A DNA stretch of 64,000 bases from Izemoplasma sp964435595 (GCA_964435595.1 CAYSZV010000001.1:1-64000), one strand, 5' to 3'; shown: positions 8,210 through 17,284, counted from the stretch's first letter. The notes: a model not told the origin generated them from the sequence alone. Made by a program: numbers and translations.

Positions 8210-10367
8210 TTGCTTCTCCTTTTGCTTCTATTTTCTTGTATTTTAATAAATTGTTTTTGACTAGTGCAATCGCATCATCAAATGGCAATCCTTGACTGAA
8301 TAAATATCCTTGATAAAACGGACATCCAAACTCTTGAAGGAATTCCAATGTTTCAGGACTATCCACACCTTCGGCAACAAGTTTACATTCCAATACTTCA
8401 GCAATTGATTTTAATGTCATAAGGAGTGTTTTATTAAAATCATTGTCCCTGTAATCTCTAACATACTCTTTATCTACTTTAATCGCATAAATTGGGAATT
8501 TAGAGATATAAGATAGTGAACTATATCCACTACCAAAATCATCAATTGCGATTTTGATTCCATTTTCGTTTAATTTTCTAAAGAGTTTAATCAAATAATC
8601 ATAATCTTCTACTTGATAACTTTCTGTTAATTCCAATACGATCTGTCCTTTTTTAAATCGGGCAGCTTTGTATGCGCTTATTACATTATTTACATACTCA
8701 TCATTTAAAGACAAAGCACTTGCATTCAAACTAATAAAGTATTCTTCTTCTGGTATTGCTTTGTTTAATTTTTTCATTAAAAGTAACATTTTTCTAAATA
8801 CAATTTCATCTAATATTTGAATTTTACCATTGCGTTCCAATGATAAAACAACATCTTCTGTATTAAGTTTTTTACCCAAATCATTGAAGACTCTAGAGAG
8901 ACACTCAAATCCTTGGATGAGATTTGTATTTACATCTACAATTGGCATCATATATACTTCAAATAACTCCAAATCTAAATTAGATACCATTTTATCAAAA
9001 TCTTCATCTAACAAGGTATCTGCGATACGATCTTGTCTGTAGAATAAAAATCCTTCTTTGTCATAATTACTAACATGTGAAGCAGTTAAATGGGCATTCT
9101 TAATCAATTCTTCCACACTAAATCCATTGTTTGGATATTTGGTAATCCCAATTTGAACCCCCAAACGAACGCGGATATTATCTGAAACAATGTCTCCTTC
9201 AAATATGTTAATAACACGTCTCATTAAGTTTTTCTCTTCACTGATACTGTCTGTCGATGTTACAATTACATATTCATCTCCACCATAACGATATAGTATC
9301 GAATTTTGTCGCAACACTCGTACAATCATTTGAGTAGTCTTTTTCAAGAGTTCTCCGGTAGTTTTATGTCCAAACTTCTCATTAATATATTTCACATTAT
9401 TGATGTTTAAAAATGCGAGATAAAACTCTTTTTTATCATCAATTAATTGTTGAATATCAAGATACAGTCGATCAACATTAAATAGATTTGTTTCTGGATC
9501 ATAATTTTGTCTGAAATCAAGTTCAGTTTCCAATTCTACCAAAGAATGTTTATCTCTAAACACCAATATCAAAATGACAACATATATCAATGATACTGCT
9601 AACACAAAGCCAACAGAATATGATCTAAAGGCAAACAGAAATTGCGATTGAAGTTTCTGTCCAGCCTGAAGCGTCACAGTATCCATTGTGATATCATGAA
9701 TGTTGTAATCATCGATTGTACCGTCTCCACTAATTTTTGTCCCATCTTGGGTAAATAAAGCTGAAGCCACAGATGAAGATTGATATCTAAAATCTGCTGA
9801 TTCAAATACAGTTGAATCAATTGATATTGTTACAAATCCATAGAGCTCACCATTACTATTATTATGAATCGGTCTGCGAATGTTGATTCTTGTAATCAAA
9901 CTATCATCATCATTTTTCTCATACTGATATATGGTTGTTCTATCGACAAAAGAAGTTAATAGTTGATTAACATCAGTTACACCCAAGTGACTCATAATAT
10001 CATAACCGTATCCGAAATTTGAATCCTCATACTTATCTTGTGGGTAGGCAAATTCTACTATCCCTGCTTTGGCAATCGTAATCGATTCAATTGAAGTCTT
10101 ATTTTCCACAATCGATTCAGCAAACAAAACAAAATCTTCTTGAGAAATTTGACCTTCATTCTGAGCAAAATAGCCAGAAATTAATGCGGTGTCAAATATA
10201 TATTCATACTGTAATGTCATATTTTCGACTTCGTACTCTCTAATACGATTAAGTGAATAGGTCTGAAGCACATAAGAAACAGCCATAAGAAAAACCCAAC
10301 CAACTATTACCGTGATTGCGATATTACGAAATCGTGACTTACTTTTGGAAGTACCTAAAAATTTCAT
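8199..10367 (-). CDS. Membrane GGDEF/EAL c-di-GMP protein, probable phosphodiesterase
   Basis: 722 residues. A membrane segment at about 15-36, an extracellular sensor region to about 247, a second segment (250-271), GGDEF (about 285-440) and EAL (about 455-710). The cyclase half looks degenerate: GGDEY instead of GGDEF at 362-366, and the metal-binding Asp of the usual DxDxFK motif is replaced (NINNVK). The EAL half keeps its key residues: ECLSR, Asn of SLNAS, Glu of ELTES, IDDFGSGYSSL, IKVDKEY, AEGV and QGYLFSQGLP. It should hydrolyse c-di-GMP, with the GGDEF part perhaps sensing GTP. It starts after a GGGGGAGGAG site and is coupled to degV. Confidence 0.9.
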   Translation of the reverse strand: MKFLGTSKSKSRFRNIAITVIVGWVFLMAVSYVLQTYSLNRIREYEVENMTLQYEYIFDTALISGYFAQNEGQISQEDFVLFAESIVENKTSIESITIAKAGIVEFAYPQDKYEDSNFGYGYDIMSHLGVTDVNQLLTSFVDRTTIYQYEKNDDDSLITRINIRRPIHNNSNGELYGFVTISIDSTVFESADFRYQSSSVASALFTQDGTKISGDGTIDDYNIHDITMDTVTLQAGQKLQSQFLFAFRSYSVGFVLAVSLIYVVILILVFRDKHSLVELETELDFRQNYDPETNLFNVDRLYLDIQQLIDDKKEFYLAFLNINNVKYINEKFGHKTTGELLKKTTQMIVRVLRQNSILYRYGGDEYVIVTSTDSISEEKNLMRRVINIFEGDIVSDNIRVRLGVQIGITKYPNNGFSVEELIKNAHLTASHVSNYDKEGFLFYRQDRIADTLLDEDFDKMVSNLDLELFEVYMMPIVDVNTNLIQGFECLSRVFNDLGKKLNTEDVVLSLERNGKIQILDEIVFRKMLLLMKKLNKAIPEEEYFISLNASALSLNDEYVNNVISAYKAARFKKGQIVLELTESYQVEDYDYLIKLFRKLNENGIKIAIDDFGSGYSSLSYISKFPIYAIKVDKEYVRDYRDNDFNKTLLMTLKSIAEVLECKLVAEGVDSPETLEFLQEFGCPFYQGYLFSQGLPFDDAIALVKNNLLKYKKIEAKGEANEE

Positions 10368-10483
10368 AAGCTCCTCCCCCTTTCTTACATTATAACAAGA
10401 AAAACCCTATATGTATCTACTTTTTCAAAAAACTTACTATGAAATAGTAATTGAAAAAAGTTGGATAACACAGTATTTTATTC

Positions 10484-10514
10484 TTGACAATAGTGTACGA
10501 CATACAGTATACTA
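10484..10514 (+). promoter_or_regulatory. Promoter with embedded operator for the second PadR operon
   Basis: TTGACA (10484-10489), 18-bp spacer, TATACT (10508-10513). An inverted repeat, TAGTGTAC / GTATACTA with one mismatch, fills the spacer and -10 box (10491-10514), a good place for PadR autorepression. Confidence 0.7.
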
Positions 10515-10530
10515 AAGTCGAGGTGATTCC

Positions 10531-10869
10531 ATGACAGAAAAAAAAGACATTTTAAAAAACCTTTACCAAGAATTGAGAAAAGGTTCACTGGTACTCGCTG
10601 TACTATCTCAATTAAAACAGAAACATTACGGATATTCACTTGTTGAATCCCTAAACGAAAAAGGTTTAACAATCGATCAAAACACACTATACCCCTTATT
10701 AAGGCGGTTAGATAATCAAGGGCTATTACAATCAACATGGGAAGTTGTTGAGCCAAGACCCCGTAAATATTATCAATTAAGTAAATTAGGAATAGAAGTA
10801 TACAACGAGTTAAAAGAAGAATACTATATGAATTATCAAACAATAAGTAGTCTTCTAAAGGAGGATTAA
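10531..10869 (+). CDS. PadR-family transcriptional regulator (second copy)
   Basis: 112 residues: GSLVLAVLSQLKQKHYGYSL, QNTLYPLLRRLDNQGLLQS and PRPRKYYQLSKLG are the PadR winged-helix signatures. Ribosome site GAGGTG. The following HAAS gene starts 1 base after the stop, with AAAGGAGG inside the end of this gene. It likely represses its own operon through the repeat at 10491-10514. It is distinct from the PadR at 6130 and has a different operator sequence. Confidence 0.9.
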   Translation: MTEKKDILKNLYQELRKGSLVLAVLSQLKQKHYGYSLVESLNEKGLTIDQNTLYPLLRRLDNQGLLQSTWEVVEPRPRKYYQLSKLGIEVYNELKEEYYMNYQTISSLLKED

Positions 10870-10870
10870 T

Positions 10871-11830
10871 ATGGAATATTTAGAACGTTATTTACTACAA
10901 ATAGGTAGACATTTAAACAAAAAAGATCGAGAAGATACTATCAATGAGTTAAGAGATTTATTAATGGAAAACTATGAAAACTACCAAGATCCGTCATTAA
11001 ATGCTGAAGAAACGATGATTCAAGTGATTAAAAATTTTGGTGCACCAATTGATGTTGCCAGCAAATACAATTCAAATGAACCTTTGATATCAAAGGAATA
11101 CACCCCATTGTTTTACTTGATCTTAAGAATCATTTCGATTACCTTACCTGGAGCACTTGTTTTGGCTAATACAATCGAGTATTTCACCAACACAGAAGAA
11201 ACTTCAGTTATGAACTTTCTATTAGATACAGCCTATATGATTCCATCAATCATTCAAGCTGTTGTTATGGCCCTTGCATTTTTATTACTCACATTTATTA
11301 TTTTATCTAAATATGTGCAGCCCAAATTCGAATTTACAGAACATGAATTCAATCCAAAAACATTACCTCCTATCCCTGTAGATGCGTTAAAAGCACCTAT
11401 GTGGGAGTCTGTTATCGGTATTGTTGGTGCAGTTGTATTCTTATATCTTTTCAATCTTCAACCAGGCTTAATCGCTATCTACTTTGAGGGAAATAGAATT
11501 CAATTATTAAATGAGAACTTTGAGCAAATCTTACCATTCTTCAACATAAGTGTATTCATTAGTTTGGGACTATATGTCTTCTATTTATACAAACGAAGAA
11601 AAAACTTCACTACTGCTACAATCGAATTCATACAAGGAATCTTTGTCGGAGTCATTATGATTGTATTGGCACAACGAGATATCTTTTCACAGATTCTAAT
11701 CGATGGATACGATCTCAGCTTCATTCCAACCATGTTTAGAATCATCTTATGGGTTGGTGGAATCGCTTCAATTATCGGAAATATTGTAACTTATATTAAA
11801 GTTCTACTACGAAAAGACGACAAAAAATAA
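10871..11830 (+). CDS. HAAS-domain membrane protein (second copy)
   Basis: 319 residues. The N-terminal HAAS domain (YLLQIGRHLNKKDREDTINE, then VIKNFGAPIDVASKY) is followed by about seven hydrophobic segments. It differs from the protein at 5033 in lacking the regular hairpin repeats. It lies immediately behind padR and in front of a terminator, so the operon is just the regulator and this membrane protein. A role in membrane-stress or drug response is the usual guess for such pairs and is inference here. Confidence 0.8.
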   Translation: MEYLERYLLQIGRHLNKKDREDTINELRDLLMENYENYQDPSLNAEETMIQVIKNFGAPIDVASKYNSNEPLISKEYTPLFYLILRIISITLPGALVLANTIEYFTNTEETSVMNFLLDTAYMIPSIIQAVVMALAFLLLTFIILSKYVQPKFEFTEHEFNPKTLPPIPVDALKAPMWESVIGIVGAVVFLYLFNLQPGLIAIYFEGNRIQLLNENFEQILPFFNISVFISLGLYVFYLYKRRKNFTTATIEFIQGIFVGVIMIVLAQRDIFSQILIDGYDLSFIPTMFRIILWVGGIASIIGNIVTYIKVLLRKDDKK

Positions 11831-11852
11831 AACAGAGGATTTCCTCTGTTTT
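11829..11852. terminator. Bidirectional terminator
   Basis: AAAACAGAGGA / TCCTCTGTTTT with a 2-base loop, between the convergent genes ending at 11830 and 11855. Confidence 0.85.
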
Positions 11853-11854
11853 CT

Positions 11855-12358
11855 TTATAAGTATCTATTCTTATCGTGTTTGATCAAATCATTTCCCAGT
11901 TCTAATACCTTTTTATCCATCATGTCCACAACATATTGCTTGGAATAAACAAATGCCCCATAGACAAGAACAGGAAGCAAAAACAATCCAAAATATATAT
12001 TCATATAAATCATCACAACAACACTAATTAAGAAAGCAACCAAAACAGCTAAAATCACTTCTGCGCTAAAGCCAAATAATCGTAAACCATTTTTCAGTGC
12101 TCTTGGTCCAATTAATTCTTCTGAATTTGAAATATCCATAATTTCTTTTTGCTTGGTTAATTTCACCAATGAATACACAATTTTCATCATTAATAGACGG
12201 TCTTTCTTTTGTGCACGGTTTAAGGTACTAGGCATAGATGGACGTAAAAAATCATTTAATTGAGTTTTGTCGTTTAAAAGCCCTACTAAAAAGTTATATT
12301 CTTCTGGGTTACTATAATAGAAATTCAACTTGCTTTGGATATCATCAATACGTTTCAT
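11855..12358 (-). CDS. Membrane protein of unknown function
   Basis: About 167 residues. The first 90 are soluble and charged (MKRIDDIQSKLNFYYSNPEE). Two hydrophobic segments follow (VILAVLVAFLISVVVMIYM, IYFGLFLLPVLVYGAFVY), then a short charged tail. The start at 12358 is supported by GGTGGAG a few bases upstream; the frame extends five codons further but without a good site. No family is recognised. Confidence 0.65.
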   Translation of the reverse strand: MKRIDDIQSKLNFYYSNPEEYNFLVGLLNDKTQLNDFLRPSMPSTLNRAQKKDRLLMMKIVYSLVKLTKQKEIMDISNSEELIGPRALKNGLRLFGFSAEVILAVLVAFLISVVVMIYMNIYFGLFLLPVLVYGAFVYSKQYVVDMMDKKVLELGNDLIKHDKNRYL

Positions 12359-12415
12359 ATTCTCCACCCCCAATATATTATAACATGTAATTTATATTTG
12401 TGAAATCAGTAAAAG

Positions 12416-12439
12416 AAAACAGAGGGATTTCCTCTGTTT
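12416..12439 (-). terminator. Terminator after the PhnD-like gene
   Basis: AAAACAGAGG / CCTCTGTTTA stem at the stop codon of the minus-strand gene. The same GAGG/CCTC stem core is used at 11829. Confidence 0.78.
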
Positions 12440-13301
12440 ATTTTTCGGGAATTGCATATCCTTGATGTCCTAAAATCGCTAAGATTTCCTGGTTTGTATA
12501 ATTAGAAGCAATTTGAATAAATGCTTGTGTCAATGCATTTGTAAGTGCTACATCTGCTTCTTGTGATACATACAAGCCTTCATATAGCATCGGTTCAAAT
12601 GTATATAACACACTGATATCTTGATAAATTGTTTGATCATTGTCATCCCATATAGTTTTATATGTGTCAACATCTTCTAATGTGATAATACCGAGGTCAC
12701 ACGTTCCATCTTCTAAACTAATGTATACATCTCTTTGACTCGAAGTTGTTTGATTGATTGTCACATCAGAAATAGAAGTTGCTCCTAATGCGATTGCAAA
12801 ATCCACAATCAATGTTCTATCCTCAAACACAGAACAAACATTCAACCCATTCAAATCTGTATAAGTAGGAATCCCTTCATATAGAGTTTGAAATGTTATT
12901 CCATTCACAGTTGAAGCACTGACAATTGCTTTTTGATACGTTGAATTATCCATATCTCCTGCTGGATGATTCACTTCTTCTTTTACAACATCTAATACCC
13001 TTACCAACGAGGTATCTTGAATCATAGTTGGATCAACAATTGCCACATCTGCTTGTCCATCATTCAAACTAGATTCAATGAGTGCCATATTATTTGAAGA
13101 TTGTAAAACGATACGATCAAACTCATATCCTAAACCTTGCAATTCAATTCCAATCAATTCAGGTAATCCATCTAAATCGGAAAGCAATTGCTGATAGTCT
13201 TCAGAATATATGATAATCGTAACTTCAACTTCTTCGTTGGTACATGAGCTTAATGTAAAAACAAACAATATTGCTACAAGTAGAGTAAAAACTTTTTTCA
13301 T
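12438..13301 (-). CDS. PhnD-like periplasmic-type binding lipoprotein
   Basis: 287 residues with a lipoprotein signal (LLVAILFVFTLSSC). The body resembles the phosphate/phosphonate-binding (PhnD, PBP2-type) fold: ALIESSLNDGQADVAIVDP, DLNGLNVCSVFEDRTLIVD, RDVYISLEDGTCDLGIITLE and a C-terminal ILGHQGYAIPE. Binding proteins of this kind deliver ligand to an ABC importer, but no permease or ATPase lies next to it, so it is an orphan. The ligand is unknown. It is monocistronic, with its own promoter (13325-13353) and terminator. Confidence 0.75.
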   Translation of the reverse strand: MKKVFTLLVAILFVFTLSSCTNEEVEVTIIIYSEDYQQLLSDLDGLPELIGIELQGLGYEFDRIVLQSSNNMALIESSLNDGQADVAIVDPTMIQDTSLVRVLDVVKEEVNHPAGDMDNSTYQKAIVSASTVNGITFQTLYEGIPTYTDLNGLNVCSVFEDRTLIVDFAIALGATSISDVTINQTTSSQRDVYISLEDGTCDLGIITLEDVDTYKTIWDDNDQTIYQDISVLYTFEPMLYEGLYVSQEADVALTNALTQAFIQIASNYTNQEILAILGHQGYAIPEK

Positions 13302-13324
13302 ATTCCCACCACCTTCAGACCTTT

Positions 13325-13353
13325 ATTATACAGTACTTTATTCATTTGTTGAA
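13325..13353 (-). promoter_or_regulatory. Promoter for the PhnD-like gene
   Basis: On the minus strand TTCAAC (13348-13353), 17-bp spacer and TATAAT (13325-13330), 24 bases upstream of the start codon. Confidence 0.6.
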
Positions 13354-13368
13354 CACTTTAAATAGTTC

Positions 13369-13890
13369 CTATTCATTTGCTATTATAAAGAGCAAATCGC
13401 TTAGTCTATTTATATAGGCTAACGCTTGATATAAATCAGTTCTTTCAGACAGTTTTATATACCTAACAAGAGAACGTTCTGCTCTTCTAGCAACCGTTCT
13501 ACCTAAATGCACATATGCGTTTTCTTTTGTTGTTTCACTACCAGGCAAAACAAACATTCTTTCAATTGATACATTTGATAACAAGGATTGTTCCAATTGT
13601 TCTATAAAAGAGATGTCCGTTTCTTTTACTTTTTCAATTTCTTCAAGTCGTTTGATATCTGTTGTTGCAACAATTGAGTTAATGGTTTGCAACATACGTT
13701 GAATTGTTTTAATTTCCTCTTTGTATTTCACATAATGATATATCACACCTAACAAACTAGATAATTCATCAATCGTACCCAACGTCTCAAACAAGACATC
13801 ATCTTTACTAAGTTCTACATTAGAATAATTTTTACTCGTTCCTTGATCTCCACGTTTTGTTGAGATTTGAGTATAGTTTTTTAGTTTCAT
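13369..13890 (-). CDS. Cob(I)alamin adenosyltransferase, PduO type
   Basis: 173 residues. The PduO/MMAB family signatures are present: the N-terminal ATP loop TKRGDQGTSKNY, LFETLGTIDELSSLLG, VARRAERSLV and YINRLSDLLFIIANE. It transfers the adenosyl group from ATP to cob(I)alamin, making coenzyme B12. No B12-dependent enzyme or other cobalamin gene is nearby, so it is likely a salvage step. Its start codon overlaps the stop of the upstream DUF1295 gene (ATGA). Confidence 0.9.
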   Translation of the reverse strand: MKLKNYTQISTKRGDQGTSKNYSNVELSKDDVLFETLGTIDELSSLLGVIYHYVKYKEEIKTIQRMLQTINSIVATTDIKRLEEIEKVKETDISFIEQLEQSLLSNVSIERMFVLPGSETTKENAYVHLGRTVARRAERSLVRYIKLSERTDLYQALAYINRLSDLLFIIANE

Positions 13891-14633
13891 TTTTTTAATC
13901 CAAACGGATAAAATATTGGTACTTGTTTACAGTACTCATTCCATCCTTCCCTTTTCTTCATATTCTCTTCCAATAATGGAATACTAATAAAACGCAATAC
14001 ACTTGTAATTACAAGAGGACTAATAACCAAATACCATGGTCCTCCACTCGCAAACACGATTATAAAAATACTTAGCCACATAAAACTTTCACCAAAATAA
14101 TTCGGGTGTCTTGTGATTTTCCATAGACCTGTTTTTAATAAGGTTCCAGACTTTTTACTAATATGCACTTTAAGTTGATAATCTCCCACAACTTGAAAGA
14201 AATATCCAACAAAGAATAAGCCAACTCCAACATATGATATCATTGTCAGTTCAAGACCTTGTTCAATAAAGTAAAATATTGGTAACCCAATCAAGAATTG
14301 CAATGTAGCTTGCAACATAAAAACTTGTAAAAATGCTCTAGGTACTACCCATTTACCCCATGCATGTCGCCAATTACGATATCTAAAATCTTCAGGCTTT
14401 CCAATATTTCTTTTTGCGATATGATAAAACAATCTTAGACCCCATAGGGATACTAAGAGTAATACTATAATATTAAACTCTGTATATTCGCCAATGATAA
14501 AAAAGACTGCCCATGAAGAAATAACAAATCCAATTCCCCATCCAATGTCAACAATACTATTATTCTTTATTACCTGCGCTACAATGAACAATATCATAAA
14601 AAATGAATACGTCACAATTAATGCAATAAACAT
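13887..14633 (-). CDS. DUF1295 / steroid 5-alpha-reductase-like membrane protein
   Basis: 248 residues, about six membrane segments. Family signatures are VDIGWGIGFVISSW, WGLRLFYHIAKRNIGKPEDF and the C-terminal catalytic-like block GLWKITRHPNYFGESFMW, also seen in isoprenylcysteine methyltransferase-like and reductase proteins. It probably acts on a lipid substrate in the membrane; the reaction is unknown. It is first in a two-gene operon with the adenosyltransferase, and a good GAGGTG site precedes the ATG. Confidence 0.85.
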   Translation of the reverse strand: MFIALIVTYSFFMILFIVAQVIKNNSIVDIGWGIGFVISSWAVFFIIGEYTEFNIIVLLLVSLWGLRLFYHIAKRNIGKPEDFRYRNWRHAWGKWVVPRAFLQVFMLQATLQFLIGLPIFYFIEQGLELTMISYVGVGLFFVGYFFQVVGDYQLKVHISKKSGTLLKTGLWKITRHPNYFGESFMWLSIFIIVFASGGPWYLVISPLVITSVLRFISIPLLEENMKKREGWNEYCKQVPIFYPFGLKK

Positions 14634-14668
14634 ACAATCACCTCACTTTGATTATACTTAAAAACACT

Positions 14669-14695
14669 AAAAAAAGCGAATAAATCGCTTTTTTT
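14669..14695 (-). terminator. Terminator after the VTT gene
   Basis: AAAAAAAGCGA / TCGCTTTTTTT with a 5-base loop. It lies between the minus-strand gene ending at 14726 and the DUF1295 gene downstream. Confidence 0.8.
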
Positions 14696-14725
14696 GATAC
14701 TAGAATATTTCTCTATGTAATAATA

Positions 14726-15313
14726 CTAATTCAGAATCTCTTCTTCTTTGTTTTTAAATAGATATTTCCCAAAGTAAATATAAACAACCAATATGAATAG
14801 AAGTATAAATGAGACATAACTTGGAATAATGTTAGAAACAAGTCCTGCAACACCAAAATATATCAATGTATTCCCAAAAAACAGAAACAAATATGCTCCA
14901 ACAAGTGTAATCATATATTGCTTGAATCCGATTTTCGATAAAGGAACAGCCAATTTTATTGGATAAGTAGGAATCATCGGTACACCTATAACAATTATAT
15001 GTTTCCATAAGGGTGTGTTTTTGATCCAATTTAGTGCACTATTTGAGACCTTCTTTTTAAATAGGAAATCATTCGTTTTTGAATTAAATTTTGTGGCTAG
15101 AACATACAAAATAAGAATACCAATTATGTTTGACAAAAACACAACCAAATATCCTAGTGGAATCCCTAATAACGCAATTGCCAATGTCAAATTAAACAAT
15201 GCAAGTGGATTTTCTAATATTGGATGAATAATACCAAATACAATCACAATAATAAATCCCCATCCATCTAAAAACTGTAATGCGTTTTCTACAAATATTC
15301 CTAGTGTCTCCAC
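14726..15313 (-). CDS. DedA/VTT-type membrane protein (GTG start)
   Basis: 195 residues, about five hydrophobic segments. The core GVPMIPTYPIKLAVPLSKIG with the following FLFFGNTLIYFGVAG resembles the VTT/SNARE-associated (DedA) domain, whose members move lipids across membranes. The start is GTG at 15311-15313, seven bases behind GAGGTG; the nearby ATG is out of frame. It follows the 15344 gene at short distance and may be co-transcribed with it. Confidence 0.75.
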   Translation of the reverse strand: METLGIFVENALQFLDGWGFIIVIVFGIIHPILENPLALFNLTLAIALLGIPLGYLVVFLSNIIGILILYVLATKFNSKTNDFLFKKKVSNSALNWIKNTPLWKHIIVIGVPMIPTYPIKLAVPLSKIGFKQYMITLVGAYLFLFFGNTLIYFGVAGLVSNIIPSYVSFILLFILVVYIYFGKYLFKNKEEEILN

Positions 15314-15343
15314 ATGTATTCACCTCAGAAAAAAGGATGTATA

Positions 15344-15646
15344 TTATTCATCCTTATCTTGTTTTTTTCTTTTCACTTGCTCTACTACTTCTGTAATTTT
15401 TTCTTCTGTTTTTGCAAAAAACTCATCTGTCTTTTTCATAGCTTTATTTGTCGTTTCTCTTACTTTATCTAATTTTCCAGATTCTTCCAAACCAGCAACA
15501 ATATTATGATATTTATCAACACCTTTTTGTGCAACTTTACCAGTTTTTTCTCCTACTTTACGTCCTGTCTCTTCAAATTTCTTTTCTAGATTAGTACGTT
15601 CGAATAAATCTTGTTCTTCTTGTTTCTTTTTACCAAATAGTTTCAT
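15344..15646 (-). CDS. Small charged helical protein
   Basis: 100 residues, about half charged, starting MKLFGKKKQEEQDLFERTN and ending KRKKQDKDE. Heptad-like helices (GRKVGEKTGKVAQKGVDKYH, ETTNKAMKKTDEFFAKTEEK) recall apolipoprotein- or YtxH-like membrane-surface proteins, but there is no membrane segment. GAGGTG ribosome site. No family is recognised. Confidence 0.7.
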   Translation of the reverse strand: MKLFGKKKQEEQDLFERTNLEKKFEETGRKVGEKTGKVAQKGVDKYHNIVAGLEESGKLDKVRETTNKAMKKTDEFFAKTEEKITEVVEQVKRKKQDKDE

Positions 15647-15698
15647 TTTCTCACCTCAACTTATTATAACAGTAAATTATGTAAAAAGTATGAATCAA

Positions 15699-16439
15699 CT
15701 ATGATTTTGCCATAAGTCTGTTTTTTCTTACATTTCTAATTAAAAACGGAGTATAAAATATGTGGAAGAATATTGGAATTCCAAATACTATAATATTCAA
15801 GATATACCATGGATGTTCACCAAACAAATCAAAGGCCGTATTTTCTCCTGGTTTTCCCATTAAATACATATAATTTCCACCAGTTAGGATGTTCACTATG
15901 TAATTAAAAGCCGCTAATCCAAGTAACGTCACAATATTATACAATACATGTTTATATTGAATATTTGCATGATAATCCATAACAAACAACATAAATGTGA
16001 AGTTGATTAAAATCATCCCATGTCCGACAAAGAATTGGATAAAGCGATAATGCGGAAATCCAAAATCATTCTCAATTGCAGGCGTGGCAATTGCCATGAA
16101 CGCTCCAATCATCATAACAAAGAATGTTCTTTGAAATAACGTTTCACTTTGCGTGATTAAAATCAACGAAGTAATAATCATAGCCAAACCACATAATTGT
16201 AATGGCAAAGAAGTTGCGATGACCCACTCTCCATTAATCATACGATAAATATTTAATGATAATTCTTGTCCAATTGTAATTACAACAAACAAGTATCGAA
16301 AGAAATTGTAATATTTCTTTTCTTTCAATTTTTCTCTATACTGATACACCAAAAATACAAAGAAAAAAACAATTAATATAGTAACGAAATGTGATGCGCT
16401 GAAAATCTGAAATTGATTTTCTAAGTCAGTATCAAACAT
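15699..16439 (-). CDS. YwaF-like (TIGR02206) integral membrane protein
   Basis: About 246 residues, seven membrane segments. It shows the family pattern: FQIFSASHFVTI at the start, SLPLQLCGLAM, HYRFIQFFVGHGMI and NYMYLMGKPGENTAFD. I place the start at 16439 (MFDTDLEN), with AAAGGAG nine bases upstream. The function of this family is unknown. A divergent paralogue lies at 36825-37592. Confidence 0.85.
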   Translation of the reverse strand: MFDTDLENQFQIFSASHFVTILIVFFFVFLVYQYREKLKEKKYYNFFRYLFVVITIGQELSLNIYRMINGEWVIATSLPLQLCGLAMIITSLILITQSETLFQRTFFVMMIGAFMAIATPAIENDFGFPHYRFIQFFVGHGMILINFTFMLFVMDYHANIQYKHVLYNIVTLLGLAAFNYIVNILTGGNYMYLMGKPGENTAFDLFGEHPWYILNIIVFGIPIFFHIFYTPFLIRNVRKNRLMAKS

Positions 16440-16490
16440 AATGTACTCCTTTACTTTGAATATCAAACCTTCAAGTTTTATTATATAAAA

Positions 16491-16517
16491 AATAACGATA
16501 AAAAATCAATCGTTATT
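16491..16517 (-). terminator. Terminator after the AlkD-like gene
   Basis: AATAACGAT / ATCGTTATT stem at the stop codon of the minus-strand gene, followed on that strand by a T-rich tract. Confidence 0.7.
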
Positions 16518-17217
16518 TTAGTTTTCTTTTCTTGCCAATATATCCCTTGTCTTCAATTTTCTCTATATAAGCAAATGCATCTGGAACTTTACAAGATGTA
16601 TTTCCCATATAAACAGACACTTTTCCGATATGTTTCGCAGCAACTTTTGATAACTCTGTAATATCTTTGTTCGCTGCACCAGCAGCGATCAAGAAGTTAT
16701 TCATTGTATACCGCACTCTATTGTCAGAATCATGTATATTTTGTTTGATATATTCAATCATTTTCTTAACATGATTATAATCTATTAGGTCATCATCATA
16801 ACTTCCTAATATCAAGGAATAAACGGTATATCCTACTTGTTTTTTCCGATCAAGATTAGACTCTAGATAGGGATAAAGCAACTCATCTACCAACTTTTTG
16901 TTTCTAGCAATTATTGGCGCTACGACATTCTCCAGAAGCATGTAGTAGCCAGTTTGATCAATAACTTGCTCTAACTCCTTACTAGTCACATAATCTGGGT
17001 TCACAACGTATTGCGATAAGTAAATAGCATCAACATTTTCCGATAGCAACAATCCTATCCCAAGTTCATGCATTCCTTTCAGTTTCTTTGCAATTTTCTT
17101 AATATTAGCGATACTCACACCATATTGTTCTATATCTGCACCATGATTGCGATAAATTTTTCTTGTTTGCTCTGTTCCCAAAGATTCTAATTCTTTCATT
17201 ACTTGTTTCAATGTCAT
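16513..17217 (-). CDS. AlkD-like DNA alkylation repair (HEAT-type) protein
   Basis: About 234 residues, all alpha. ELESLGTEQTRKIYRNHGAD, YGVSIANIKKIAKKLK and the C-terminal TSCKVPDAFAYIEKIEDKG followed by IGKKRK mark the small AlkD-like group of HEAT-repeat DNA glycosylases and relatives. The family can excise alkylated bases, but not all members are proven enzymes. The start at 17217 follows AGGTGAT. An additional AlkD-like module is fused to an acetyltransferase at 30863. Confidence 0.8.
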   Translation of the reverse strand: MTLKQVMKELESLGTEQTRKIYRNHGADIEQYGVSIANIKKIAKKLKGMHELGIGLLLSENVDAIYLSQYVVNPDYVTSKELEQVIDQTGYYMLLENVVAPIIARNKKLVDELLYPYLESNLDRKKQVGYTVYSLILGSYDDDLIDYNHVKKMIEYIKQNIHDSDNRVRYTMNNFLIAAGAANKDITELSKVAAKHIGKVSVYMGNTSCKVPDAFAYIEKIEDKGYIGKKRKLK

Positions 17218-17262
17218 ATTATCACCTACATTAATTGTAATATATTCGCAAGTTATAAAAAA

Positions 17263-17284
17263 GTGATACACATTTGTGTACCAC
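17263..17284 (-). terminator. Terminator after cardiolipin synthase
   Basis: Stem GTGATACAC / GTGTACCAC (one G-U type pair) just past the stop at 17285, with a T-run on the minus strand. Confidence 0.75.
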
